NCBI GenBank assembly: GCA_029834535.1
Contig: JAQMWT010000076.1
Span: 1-64,000 of the forward strand
Reading direction: 5' to 3'
Origin: Chrysophaeum taylorii
Lineage: Eukaryota > Sar > Pelagophyceae > Pelagomonadales > Pelagomonadaceae
Length of the DNA stretch: 64,000 bases
In this document: positions 29,618 to 39,579 of the stretch, piece after piece
How the letters are laid out: every line of letters starts with the position of its first letter
Numbering within the stretch: the stretch's first letter is position 1
Position numbers and translations under genes: made by a program
The notes under the pieces: model-generated
What the model saw: only the letters and a program-made list of their open reading frames with translations
Told to the model about the DNA's origin: nothing
Database searches by the model: none

Positions 29618-32600
29618 ATGGACCTCATGGCCGCCATCAAGCAAGGGAAGGCGTTGAAGCATTCAAAGGCCGAGCCGTCACCCGACGATAAGGCGAGCCA
29701 CGACGACAAGGCGAGTCGCGACGCCGAGTTCTTCGAGCAAAAACGGCGCGAGAGGGAGGCGGAGGAAAAGAAAAAGCAGGCCGAACTCGAGCGAATGGAT
29801 CCGGAGGAACGCGCGAAAAAAATCAAGGAGGAAGAAGAGGTGCGCAAGCACGACAATCTCAAGTCGAAGCACACGCAGCGTCTCGCTGCGAACTTCGGCA
29901 GCGGTAATCCCCTCGCGCGAGGAGCTGGGCGCGGCCGCGGCCGCGGAGGCAGAGCGGGCGGGAAGACGACAAAAACTGAGCCGCAAGCGACCCCGGAGAA
30001 GAAAGACGAGTCATCGCCAGCTTCTGCTGTAGAAGAACCCGGGGATTTGATGGCGCAGATTTCACAAGGACTGAAAACGGAAGCGCCAGCTCCTGCTCCA
30101 ACGCCGCCACCACCCTTGCGAGCAGCACCACCTCCAGATGCAGACGAAGATGAGCCCGGGGATTTGATGGCGCAGATTGCGCGAGGTCGTAAACTGAAGA
30201 AGGGGTCAGCGCCCCCAGCACCGGCTCCAGCGCCGCTGCCATCAACGCAAGATCCACCACCTCCAGATGCACACGAAGAGGAACCGGGAGATTTGATGGC
30301 GCAGATTGCTAGAGGTCGCAAACTGAAGAAGGGGTCAGCTTCCCCTGGACCAGCGCCGTCTCCAGCGCCGCCGCCACCTGCGCCGGTAGCACTAACTCCC
30401 GATGCAGACGAAGAGGATCCTGGGGATCTGATGGCGCAGATTGCGCGCGGTCGCAAACTGAAGAAGGGGTCAGCGCCAGCTCCAGCGACTTCGTCGCCTG
30501 CGCCTCCACCCTCGCTCCCTCCTCCACCTGCAACAACATTGCCCTCGACCTCGCCGAAGGTGACGCCACGGCGAACAGCCGTTCTGCCTCCTGGGCCGCC
30601 ACAAGCTGTTTTACCTCCTGGGCCACCCCGGGCTGTTCTGCCTCCTTCGCCACCGCATGCTGTTCTGCCTCCTGGGCCGCCGCGGGCTGTTCTGCCTCCT
30701 GGACCACCACGAGTTTCGCTACCGCCCCCGCCATCGATACAACAAACCGCTGCAAAGAAAACCGCTCAAACTCCGCGCACCGGGCTACCACCACGGTCGC
30801 CAGCCGCACCACGGCCGCCAGCCGCACCACGGCCGCCAGCCGCACCACGGCCACCAGCCGCACCTCGGCCACCAGCCGCGCCTCGCCCGCCAGTCACGCC
30901 TCGCCCGCCAGCCGCCCCACCACCCCCTCTTGCGCCGCCACCGCCGCGCGCAACGCCGCCCAATCTCGTCCCGCCACCACCGCGCGTGGCTCCTCCAAAC
31001 CTCGCGACGCTGCCGCCGCAAGTCGCCCCCCCAACATCACGTTCGAGTCGCGCCAGCATCAGAGGGGCATCATCTACTCCCGGTCAGTACGCGATGGCGG
31101 CAAGTTTATAGACAAGTCAACATTTTCAGGCTCCAAGCGCCGCGACTCCCTCCTGCCACCCTCTTCCCAGCCAGGTACGGCACGATGGTCGAGTGTTTGG
31201 AAGCGCTTTTAAACAGACTCGCTCAGGTTCAAGCTCATCGGCAGCTATGCCGTTGCCACCCCCTTCGGGAGCGCCACCTTCACCGGGGCAACCGCTACCA
31301 CCATCGGTACCACCACCACCACCTGGACCACCACCGCCGCCGCCGGGACCGCCACCGCCACCGCTTGGACCGCCGCCACCTGTGACGGGACCGCCACCGC
31401 CACCGCTTGGACCGCCGCCACCTGTGACGGGACCGCCACCGCCACCACCTGGACCGCCGCCACCGGTGACGGGACCACCACCGCCTCCGCCCGGACCGCC
31501 CCCGCCGCTGCCATCTCAAGTACCGCCACCTCCAGGACCGCCTGAAAAGCCTGGCGCTCCAGCATCTGCTAGACCAGCGCCTGGTGAATCTGCAGTCGCA
31601 AAGGCGCGTGCGTCCCAACGCGCCTCCCTGATCCGCTCGCGTCGGAACCTCATGCCACATGAAGAAGAGCCAGAAGAAGATGAGAACCGTCGAGACAGCC
31701 TCGCCTGGATTGGTTTGACTGTTGAAGAGATCGCAGAAGCCGAGCGCCCCGCCGATCATGACATGGAAGAGATCAAGGACTTTGTCCTCGACAGGAAGAA
31801 GCTTTGCATTTGGAACAATAAGTTCCGAGGTTGTTGCGATTTTCTCGAGCGCCTGGAGCCAGCCGGGAATGGACTCTTCTCACATTCAGCCAAATGGGTC
31901 AAACTTCTCAGAGTCCATGCTGCCTGTACACAACAAAAGGTCATTGTCGTGCTATCGCGAAACAACGCGTCGCAGGTCAAGCGATGGTTTGCCATCGAGC
32001 TACCAGAACGGATGAGCCCCGTCGAGAATTATGATCTGTTCGCTGTCCTGAGTTCGAGTACTGCGATCCATCGAATGAGAGGGTGCTTCTACAGGCTGTG
32101 CTACGAGCGAGCGTCAACGGAGGCGCCTTTGCTTGGGCGCATGAGCCTTTGCGGCGCGAAAGTTGAAGCAAGAAAATTGGTGTGTTTTTTGCTTAAATTG
32201 CAATTGGATTGCTTCGTCTAAATGATGGAAACTCATCAATGCAGGACATCAATGACTTTGGTGTCGAGTACATCATCTATCTCATTCCGGGGGACGGCCC
32301 GTCCAAGACACACCTCAAGCGACGGCGCAGTAGCGCAAAGAAATGTGACGAAAAACCCGAAGGAGCAATTGAATTGCGAGCACCTAGCAAAAAAGCACGA
32401 GAAATGTGGATTCGAGATCTCACTTACGTCGCGGAAGTCGCGTCGCGACGCGAACAAGCCACCGACAAGATGCTCAACGCTGAACGTAAGCTCGAGGCGA
32501 GGCACGAAGCGAAACTGGAAGGCTACGAATTCAACAAGTCCCTTGCTGCTGAAGGCGCTGAGCGTGCAGCGAAACTCAGCCTTGATGCAGCGTCGCGCGC

Positions 32601-34539
32601 GGTCACTACGGTCACACAGATGGCGAAACTAGTTCATGCCATGTTCGACGCCGAGACCGCGTCGGAAGCCGCCGTCGTCGCCGCAGAGCAAGCCACTCAC
32701 GAAACAACAGAATTGACGACGACTGTTCGAGGGCGCTGGGTTGAGATGGCCATGGAACTCGCAGAGCGGAGCGCCGGGAACGCTGCACGAGCAGCAAGGA
32801 CGTCGTCGCAAAAAGCGATATCAGCCACGGCAGGTATCTTCGACGAGATTGTGAAGCTCGCCGAGCGAAGTGCCGGCAGCGCTGCACGAGCAGCAACCGA
32901 GTCGTTGCAAAAGGCGAATTCGGCAACGGTAGGGATCGTCGACGGAATTGTGGAGCGCGCCGAGCGCACTGCCACAAAATCGCTCGAAGCGGCGACCGAC
33001 GCCACGCGAACGTGGGTTGCAGACTTGGCTAAAATCGCGGAGGAAGTGGTCGAATTGGCAATCAGATGCGCTCGGGGAAGCTCGAGCGCAGTTGGCCGTT
33101 CACTTGAGATTGCTCGCGAGGCCTCAAACCGAGCAAGAGAGGCGTTCGTCGCTGCGATAGCGATGACCCCCGAAAAAAGTGCGGACGAGGAGCCCGAGCG
33201 GAAAAAAACTGACGAGGCCGATGATACCACGGACAAAAAGAAGGAGGAACGACCACCAGAGACGAAGGAACCACCACCGGAATCAAGAACGAAGGCGGCC
33301 GACACATCAAAGCCACCGACCGTCGCGGAGGAAAAGGATGAAACTGGACCTCGGTTGAAACGAAGCGTCTCGTTCGCCGACGGCGGCGCCGAAGAGCGCA
33401 AGTCAGTTCCACCACAGGAACAAGACGCCGAGAAGGAAAGGAGCACTTCCGCCGGCGTGGCCGATTTGCGGCTCCCATCACCACTTTCGAGCAGCAGCCC
33501 ATCTCCACTCGAGAGCCCGCACTCTCGGGGACGCGGGCGGGGCCGCGGCCGATCGTCGTCTCCTCGCGGTCACGGTCACGGTCGCGGGCGGTCGCCGCGA
33601 GGCCACTCGCCGCACGGACGGCACGGCCGACGCGGGCGCGGTTTAGGAGGCCGCAGTCCGCGAGGTGGGGGTCGATTCCATCATCGTGGTCGCGGGCGTG
33701 GATTCCCTTCTCGCGGCCTTCCGGTGATCGCGCGGCCGGCGCCTTCGAAGGAGCAGCCTGATCCGGCTCCGGCGATGCTGTTTGACGTCGTCCTCCACGA
33801 TCCGGTCTATCTGAGCATTGGCACGCCACCCGACGAACAAGTCCTCCGCATCACTGGGTCTCTTCACCCAGAAATTGCCGAAGGAGACGTCCTCGCGTCG
33901 CTCAACGGCGTCCACGTCGACCCAATCCATAACCGCGACGAGTTTGAATTCATGGTCCACTGCATTCAGGAAGCGCCCAAGCCTCTTCACTTGGGTTTAT
34001 CGCGAATGGTTGGTTACACCATGAAAGACACACCCGAGCCCGAATTTACGGCATCGTTCATCAGCGGCCAAGAAAAAGAACCTGCTGCTGCCGCGCCGGC
34101 GGCGGCGGCGCAATCTGAATCCGAACGACAAGATTGTAACAACGCACCGGCTGATTGGCTTCCGCCGATCGAGCTCGCCTCTGCGACCCCGCTCCCGGAG
34201 ACCCCGGAGGAGTTGCAAGCCGAAGTCGAGAGTCTGCGGGCAAAAATTGCTGCCGAAGAGCTGCGCCAACGATCGCAAGCCGAGCTGCTGGGTCTAGGGG
34301 TTTTAGGCTCATCGCGCGTTGCCCGAACCGACGAGATTGCTGCGCTCCGTCGTCGCGTGTCCAAGGCGCACGAGCGCAAGCAGAAAGCGATGTTGCTGCT
34401 GAGTCGCGTCCTCGCCACCACGAGCTCGAGTCGGGTTTCGAAAATCATCAACAAGTACCAGGATCGATTTACGGACGCTAGTGGGCACGTCGACGAGCCG
34501 TCGTCGTGGATCGCGTCTCTTGTGACCTCACCACAATGA
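29618..34539 (+). CDS. WH2-repeat, polyproline, PH and PDZ-like scaffold protein, 4 exons
   Basis: Inferred exons 29618-31082, 31130-31174 (45-nt microexon), 31227-32179 and 32245-34539 have GT-AG introns of 47, 52 and 65 nt and sum to 1585 codons plus stop without a break. Five WH2-like actin-binding motifs lie at about residues 2-15, 143, 182, 226 and 270 (DLMAAIKQGKALKH, three copies of DLMAQIARGRKLKK). Long profilin-type polyproline follows (to about 620). A PH-like domain ends in IELRAPSKKAREMWIRDL near residue 875, and its coding is split by the 65-nt intron. Then come an Ala-rich repeat helix region (ELAERSAGNAARAA, KLAERSAGSAARAA), an R/G/S-rich stretch, a PDZ-like domain near 1331-1408 (EGDVLASLNGVHVD) and a coiled coil near 1440-1510. 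WH2 plus polyproline indicates an actin nucleation or elongation factor. The whole combination is unknown to me. The 5' exon borders rest on frame and splice consensus only. Confidence 0.7.
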
Positions 34540-34658
34540 TTATCGTCGTAGGTGGCCACTCCTGGTTGTTCGGCCGGGTTTATTGCCACCACGGCACCGC
34601 GATCTTTCTTCTTAGAGAGGCCGGCCACAAAAAAAAATGACAACCAAGCCAAAAACTA

Positions 34659-35390
34659 TCAAACGACGTCTCTGGATGATGATGATGATGATGATGATGA
34701 AAGAGGTATTTGGAGGAGCGTGTTGTGTTCGGCGAGCGGGTCGTAGTAGAACTTGCTGTGAACTTTGCCCTGCACCGTGCGCATGACGGTCTTCCGGTCG
34801 AAGACGGTGGCGATGGGCGGGCAATGGTAGACAAAAGCGTTAACATGGCAGCCGAGGCCGGGAGGCAGCAAGAAGGCAACGAAGTCTTCGGGTAGGACGT
34901 CGTCCGGGGCGCGATCGGACGAGGGAAGCGCGACGCAGACGATGACGGGAGCTTCCGGCGAGAAGAATGTCTGACCTCCGTCGGCATGGTAGTTGATCTC
35001 GGTGAAGGAGTAGGCGACGGTGGAGGGCGACGTGGGGCCCGCCGTCGCGCTCGAGTCGAAGGCAACGTTGGCGAGTGACTTCTCGTCCGCTGCGAAGGTC
35101 GCCGCAGAATTTGTCGCTGCGTCGACCGTAGTCCACGCGAAGAGATAGTCGCCGTCCGCGACGCCCGAGTTCGAGGCGGCGTGGGCGCCTTCGCGCCACT
35201 CGAGAACAAACGAACCGGAAGTGGTCCCGCCGGACACCCCATCGTAGCACCTGCGCCACCCAGCTTGCGGCCATCGCGTGATGTCCACTCGTGCTTCTGG
35301 CGAGTCCTCCTTAGTGAACAGCCGACCATACGGCCTGAACGCCTCGTCGGTCGCTGGGAGCATCGGGACCGCGCAAATTGAAGGAGCCAT
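34659..35390 (-). CDS. ureidoglycolate lyase-like protein (AllA fold)
   Basis: 243 residues from ATG at 35390 (MAPSICAVPMLPAT). Features of the ureidoglycolate lyase family: ATDEAFRPYGRLF near the N-terminus (the family's AF-x-YG), APVIVCVALPSSDR, DFVAFLLPPGLGCHVNAFVY followed by HCPPIA (compare the NVWHHP motif), and a C-terminal KVHSKFYYDPLAEHNTLLQI. The enzyme splits ureidoglycolate to glyoxylate and urea in purine breakdown. The usual WHH is YHC here. The last residues are a Ser run from a (GAT)n repeat (34677-34702). It is divergent from the SEN34 gene, 222 bp away. A cupin-like protein of another function is the alternative. Confidence 0.65.
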   Translation of the reverse strand: MAPSICAVPMLPATDEAFRPYGRLFTKEDSPEARVDITRWPQAGWRRCYDGVSGGTTSGSFVLEWREGAHAASNSGVADGDYLFAWTTVDAATNSAATFAADEKSLANVAFDSSATAGPTSPSTVAYSFTEINYHADGGQTFFSPEAPVIVCVALPSSDRAPDDVLPEDFVAFLLPPGLGCHVNAFVYHCPPIATVFDRKTVMRTVQGKVHSKFYYDPLAEHNTLLQIPLSSSSSSSSSRDVV

Positions 35391-35612
35391 TGTGGCGAGA
35401 ACTTCTTAGGGTAAGTGTTTTTCGCTCTCCAGTAATTAATCGATCGCGAGGTGCACGTTTGTTGTTGTTGTTGTGTGTTCGCTCGCGCCCGACGACAGTG
35501 ATGAGCTCGAGCAAAGTAGGAATCTTTCCGACGATCTTGTGTGTGAAGATGCAATTGTCATCCTTGTTCTGAGTTTGGCGCCAGTTGGATCGTGTGTCAC
35601 CGCACCGAAAAA
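35391..35612. promoter_or_regulatory. intergenic region between divergent lyase-like and SEN34 genes
   Basis: A 222-bp gap that must serve both genes. It contains a (GTT)n stretch (35458-35474) and no clear TATA box. Confidence 0.4.
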
Positions 35613-36536
35613 ATGTCCCATATATCTCGCACTCGTAGGAGTATGCTCGGATGGGTGTGGCCGAGACTGTTTGGGAAACGGCGCGCCGAAGACATCACGC
35701 GGGAGTTCGGCGAGGACGCGCAGCTTGTCTTCTCGCGGAAGACAGAGTCAATACTGTTCCATCGGTTTCGCATGTGGACGCAGCGCGTCGGAGCTTCGCG
35801 GAACGTCGGTCACCGCGGCCGCAAACTCCCGGCCCTCATGATGCCCGAGCAAGCAGCCTACGCTTTCGGCTTCGAGCGCGACCCAAAACGCCGCCGCCTC
35901 CTGGATGGTCCCGGTCTGACGCGAAAAGAGACGGACCGTGACGTGGTCTATAGGGACTTGGCGGACCGCGGCTACGTCGTAGGTTCGGCGTGCCGCTATG
36001 GCGGCGACTTTGTCATCTACGACTCCCACCCCTCGAGGTGTCACTCGAAAGCGACGATCCGGGTTGTCAAGCCGGACGAAACCGTCTCGTGCACGGATCT
36101 CGCGGGCTATTGTCGCGTCCAAGGCTCCGTGCTCAAGCGCGCCGTCTTCGCTTCCGTCGACCCCGACACCAACAAGCCCCAGTATGTCTCCTTCGCCTTC
36201 AACCCGGCCCTCTCGACCGAGGCAAACAAAAAGCTCGAGCGCCGTCTCTCGCGAGTGATCACGCACAGCAACGACCCGCGCCCCGTCGGCGACGCTCGAA
36301 GGGATGATGAACCCGAAGAGGACGACTTCATCCCAGGTCACCAGGATGAATTCGAGCTTGCGGCGCAGCAGCACCCTTGTTGCGAAGGGGAGGATGACGA
36401 CGACGACGAGGGTGAGGAGACACCCGACAACGGCGAGGAGGAGGAGGAGGAGGAGGAGGAGGCAGCACCCGGAGAATGCGACGACGACGACGACGACGAC
36501 GATAACGACGTTGTTGGCGCGGCCGCACTCTCCTAG
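35613..36536 (+). CDS. tRNA-splicing endonuclease subunit SEN34-like
   Basis: 307 residues from ATG 35613. The C-terminal nuclease domain (about 100-200) reads YRDLADRGYVVGSACRYGGD, FVIYDSHPSRCHSKATIRV, CTDLAGYCRVQGSVLKRAVF and YVSFAFNPAL. This matches the SEN2/SEN34 fold with the catalytic Tyr (near 136), His (near 144) and Lys (near 174) in place. SEN34 cuts the 3' splice site of intron-containing pre-tRNAs. The N-terminal region (about 1-95) is basic. The last 80 residues are strongly acidic (D and E runs), which is unusual for SEN34 and could be an interaction tail or a repeat-driven extension. Confidence 0.8.
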   Translation: MSHISRTRRSMLGWVWPRLFGKRRAEDITREFGEDAQLVFSRKTESILFHRFRMWTQRVGASRNVGHRGRKLPALMMPEQAAYAFGFERDPKRRRLLDGPGLTRKETDRDVVYRDLADRGYVVGSACRYGGDFVIYDSHPSRCHSKATIRVVKPDETVSCTDLAGYCRVQGSVLKRAVFASVDPDTNKPQYVSFAFNPALSTEANKKLERRLSRVITHSNDPRPVGDARRDDEPEEDDFIPGHQDEFELAAQQHPCCEGEDDDDDEGEETPDNGEEEEEEEEEAAPGECDDDDDDDDNDVVGAAALS

Positions 36537-37041
36537 TTTTGTCTTTCTTCCTGGTGGCGGTTTCCCATTTTTTTTGCTATTGTATCGTGCTTGGATATGG
36601 CTTTTTCTTTGGGAAAGAAAAGGGAACAACAACAGAATAATATGAGGCAGGAAGTTGTGTCCGACAAGACGGGTGCCCGAGGGCACGTGCGTCCAAGCAC
36701 CGCGGCTCGCAGACGACGACAAGTTTTCGCAGCTCCTAAGTGAACGACGAACAATGTAACGAGAACCAGGATATTCATAGAGAGGGGCTCTTCGGAGGTG
36801 CACATATGGTGGTAGAGATATGTTGCTTTGCTTTTAATCGACGACGTGCGTTGACGAGAAATAGGAAACGCGTGTGTGAAATGCATGCGGAGGAGGAGGA
36901 ACAAGAGACGACAGCGACAGCGCGCAGCCACTGCCGCAACAACAAGAACAATAAGGTCGTGCCAATGACGTTGAAAACGTTGTTGTTGTTGTTGTTGTTG
37001 TAAATGATAGGTAGAGAGTGACAATGGTTTCAGTTGGTGAT
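36537..37041. other. non-coding gap
   Basis: No gene is seen. It contains a (TTG)n run (36980-37002) close to the 3' end of the rhomboid gene and presumably two convergent 3' UTRs. Confidence 0.4.
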
Positions 37042-39579
37042 TCAGCCAGTGTACCAATAGGCGGATTTGAGTTGGTCGCAGGAGTACGTCGTGTCGGGAG
37101 CTTCTGCCGCAGAGCCGCGCCAGACGATGAACTTGCTGTCGGTGTCCTCATCGTCGTAGGTGCAAGAAAAGATGTTGTAGGTGTTTTTCTTGACGCCGCT
37201 GCAGTACAAGGCCTGGTAGCAGCAGTAGAGGTCGCTTCGTCCGCTGGTGAGGATGCCGCGGGGGGGGTCATGCATGATGTTCCAGACCACGAAGGTGATA
37301 GCGATAAGGACGACCAAGAGCGCGCTCGCCTTGCGGGCCAAGTGCTCGCGGGGGTAGTGGGCGTATTCGTGGAGGAACCACATGGAGAGCATGAGGCCCG
37401 AAAAGAAGCCGCCGAGGTGCGCAGCATAGCTTGTTCGAGCGCGGTTGTCTCGGCCAGAGCCGGTTTCGTTGGCGGTGATGGAGATATCGACGCCGATGAA
37501 GGTGGCAAGCAACGCGAGGCGCACCCAGCGGTTGAAGAGGCCTCGGCGGAGTTCGTTGAAGTTGAGGATGGTATGGCCGAGGTGGACGCCGAACAAGGAG
37601 TAGACACCCCCGGACGCGCCGACGACAACGTCCTCGGGGAGTAAGAAGACGACGTAGAGCGCCCCCATGACGACGGAGAGTTCGTAGATTAATCCCACGC
37701 GGTAGAAACCGTGGACGAGCTCGAGGGGGGTCCCGATGAGGAGTTGGACGATGGCGTTGAAGGTAATGTGGCCGGCGCTCGAGTGGACGAACTGGTAGCC
37801 CGCGTAGCGCCAGATCTGGCGGCGGTTGTCGCGGCACTCGGGCCAGTTGGAGACTAACGAGAGCGAGAGCCAGGTGGGCCCGCCGAGGCGGCCGGAATGG
37901 CCAAAGTTGACCCACGCCACGTAAATGCCGACTTGGATCGTTGTGATGAACATGATGAAGTACGGGAACCCGGCGATCGGTTGGTCCTGGATGTCGATGT
38001 GGATGTCGTCGCGGTGGACCGACTCGAATACGGTACCTTGGGGAAACTTGGCGATCTTGCACTCGATCCCGTCGTCAATCTCGAAGGGGCCGTCTTTGTA
38101 GAGAAGGGTGTACTCGTTCGTTTCGGGGTTGAAGCCTTCGTCGCTCACGGTCGCCGTGACCCAGACGCCGTCGCAGAAATGTTCGGTCGGAACCCCAAAG
38201 TAGCGACCGTTTGGCAGTCGGATCTTTGCGCCGTGGTCTTGGAAGGCTTCGTAATACACTTCCACCACCTTGGCGAAGATTTGCTGTTCGAAGTGTTGGT
38301 GCGCCGGATTTCGGCGCGGATCGTAGTAGGCGGCGACGTGGTGGAACGCCGTCGGGTTGATCGCCGCTTGCTTGGTCTTGAACGTGGGCTGACCCGTTTC
38401 GTCGTCGACTTCGCCGAGCGCCGCGGCCGCGTTGAATTTGGAAAACTCGGCCGATTCGTGGTACTCGGCGCGACTCGAACGCGCCAAGCGCAGCACGTTC
38501 GTCGTCCCGACGCTCTGCTGCCGCGTCATCTGGATGCTCAGCTGCCTCGTGAGATTCTCGGACGACGTCGCTTGAGCGAGCGACCGATAGGTTTCGGCGC
38601 GCGATGCTTTCGAGGACGCCCCGCGCGAGACCCTCGAGGATCGCGTCGTCGTCGGCGACAGCTCTTCACCCTCCGCAATCTCGCTCGCGTCGTCGACGAC
38701 CGTGCTCGGCGACCGAAGGTCCGTCGTCACGCCCTTCCAGTCGGTGCCCGACCGCGACTTGCTCGTCAACGTCCGGATCATATTCGTCTGTTCGCGCGTG
38801 AAGAACAGCTGGGAGTGGTGCTTCCGGAGCAGCTCAAACCCGCGGACCATCTCCAAACACAAGTTCGTCGTCGCCGCCGTGAAGACGAGGTCGAACCCGT
38901 CGAGCGGGTTCACGGCCTCGCCCGCCCGAGACGAAAACCGCGACCCCATGAAGTCGACGGTCTGCTCGGCTTTGGTCAACCGCAGGAAAAAGGATCGCTC
39001 CTCGACGTCGCCCTCGACCACTCCCACATCCATTAGGTTCGCCAGACCGAAGCACTGGCACACCCCCTTGAGCCGCATCGCCTCCAACGGCCCCAGCATG
39101 TTAGCCCGCCACCAGCACAGCCCGTTGCTCGCAGACAACACGACATCCACCGTCAGGGACGTCATGATGGTCTCGTAGCCCGTCCTCATCGGAAAACCCG
39201 GCTTCCCGCCCCACGGTGAGCCCCGCCGCGCGTACCGTAACATCAAACCTTTCCCTCGCTCGAGTCGACGATGGAACGCGACCGTCTTCGCTTCGACCAA
39301 CTTGGTGTACTCGGCGGCGTAGGCACTTGCACGGTTGTGCGCGACATTGCTGCCGAGCTTCTTCAGCCGCACGGAGACATGCGATTTCACCGAGGCCCCG
39401 TCACCACCGACCGAACTAGTCCCATCTGCGGACAAGATATCCTGAGAATCGTCACCGGTCACGCTCAGGTCCAAAAAGTCCTCCTCCCCCTCCTTGGTGG
39501 TAAGAGGCACGCTGCTGCTCACATCCTCGGAATCGAGCTTCCGCTCGTCCTCCTCTTCACCATGCGCCTCGAGGTCCAT
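37042..39579 (-). CDS. rhomboid-family intramembrane serine protease with long cytosolic N-terminus
   Basis: 845 residues from ATG at 39579. The C-terminal part (about 530-780) has seven hydrophobic segments. The first is YFIMFITTIQVGIYVAWV; then RYAGYQFVHSSAGHITFNAI (the H..N oxyanion region), VVGASGGVYSLFGVHLGH with the catalytic Ser near residue 654, and SYAAHLGGFFSGLML with the catalytic His near 721. So the protease appears active. The first 520 residues are acidic at the start, then a PH-like or regulatory region with FFLRLTKAEQTVDFMGSRF, an S/R-rich linker, and a beta-rich piece (PNGRYFGVPTEHFCDGVWVT). The C-terminus after the last helix is Cys-rich (YCCYQALYCSG), compatible with a luminal disulfide tail. 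Long N-terminal extensions are known in eukaryotic rhomboids, but this one is larger than usual. Confidence 0.85.
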   Translation of the reverse strand: MDLEAHGEEEDERKLDSEDVSSSVPLTTKEGEEDFLDLSVTGDDSQDILSADGTSSVGGDGASVKSHVSVRLKKLGSNVAHNRASAYAAEYTKLVEAKTVAFHRRLERGKGLMLRYARRGSPWGGKPGFPMRTGYETIMTSLTVDVVLSASNGLCWWRANMLGPLEAMRLKGVCQCFGLANLMDVGVVEGDVEERSFFLRLTKAEQTVDFMGSRFSSRAGEAVNPLDGFDLVFTAATTNLCLEMVRGFELLRKHHSQLFFTREQTNMIRTLTSKSRSGTDWKGVTTDLRSPSTVVDDASEIAEGEELSPTTTRSSRVSRGASSKASRAETYRSLAQATSSENLTRQLSIQMTRQQSVGTTNVLRLARSSRAEYHESAEFSKFNAAAALGEVDDETGQPTFKTKQAAINPTAFHHVAAYYDPRRNPAHQHFEQQIFAKVVEVYYEAFQDHGAKIRLPNGRYFGVPTEHFCDGVWVTATVSDEGFNPETNEYTLLYKDGPFEIDDGIECKIAKFPQGTVFESVHRDDIHIDIQDQPIAGFPYFIMFITTIQVGIYVAWVNFGHSGRLGGPTWLSLSLVSNWPECRDNRRQIWRYAGYQFVHSSAGHITFNAIVQLLIGTPLELVHGFYRVGLIYELSVVMGALYVVFLLPEDVVVGASGGVYSLFGVHLGHTILNFNELRRGLFNRWVRLALLATFIGVDISITANETGSGRDNRARTSYAAHLGGFFSGLMLSMWFLHEYAHYPREHLARKASALLVVLIAITFVVWNIMHDPPRGILTSGRSDLYCCYQALYCSGVKKNTYNIFSCTYDDEDTDSKFIVWRGSAAEAPDTTYSCDQLKSAYWYTG

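Noticed and set aside
31193-32221. 342-codon ORF as an independent gene
   Set aside because: Its end replaces a PH-like domain that continues in the next ORF after a GT-AG intron in frame; its start codon would be GTG.
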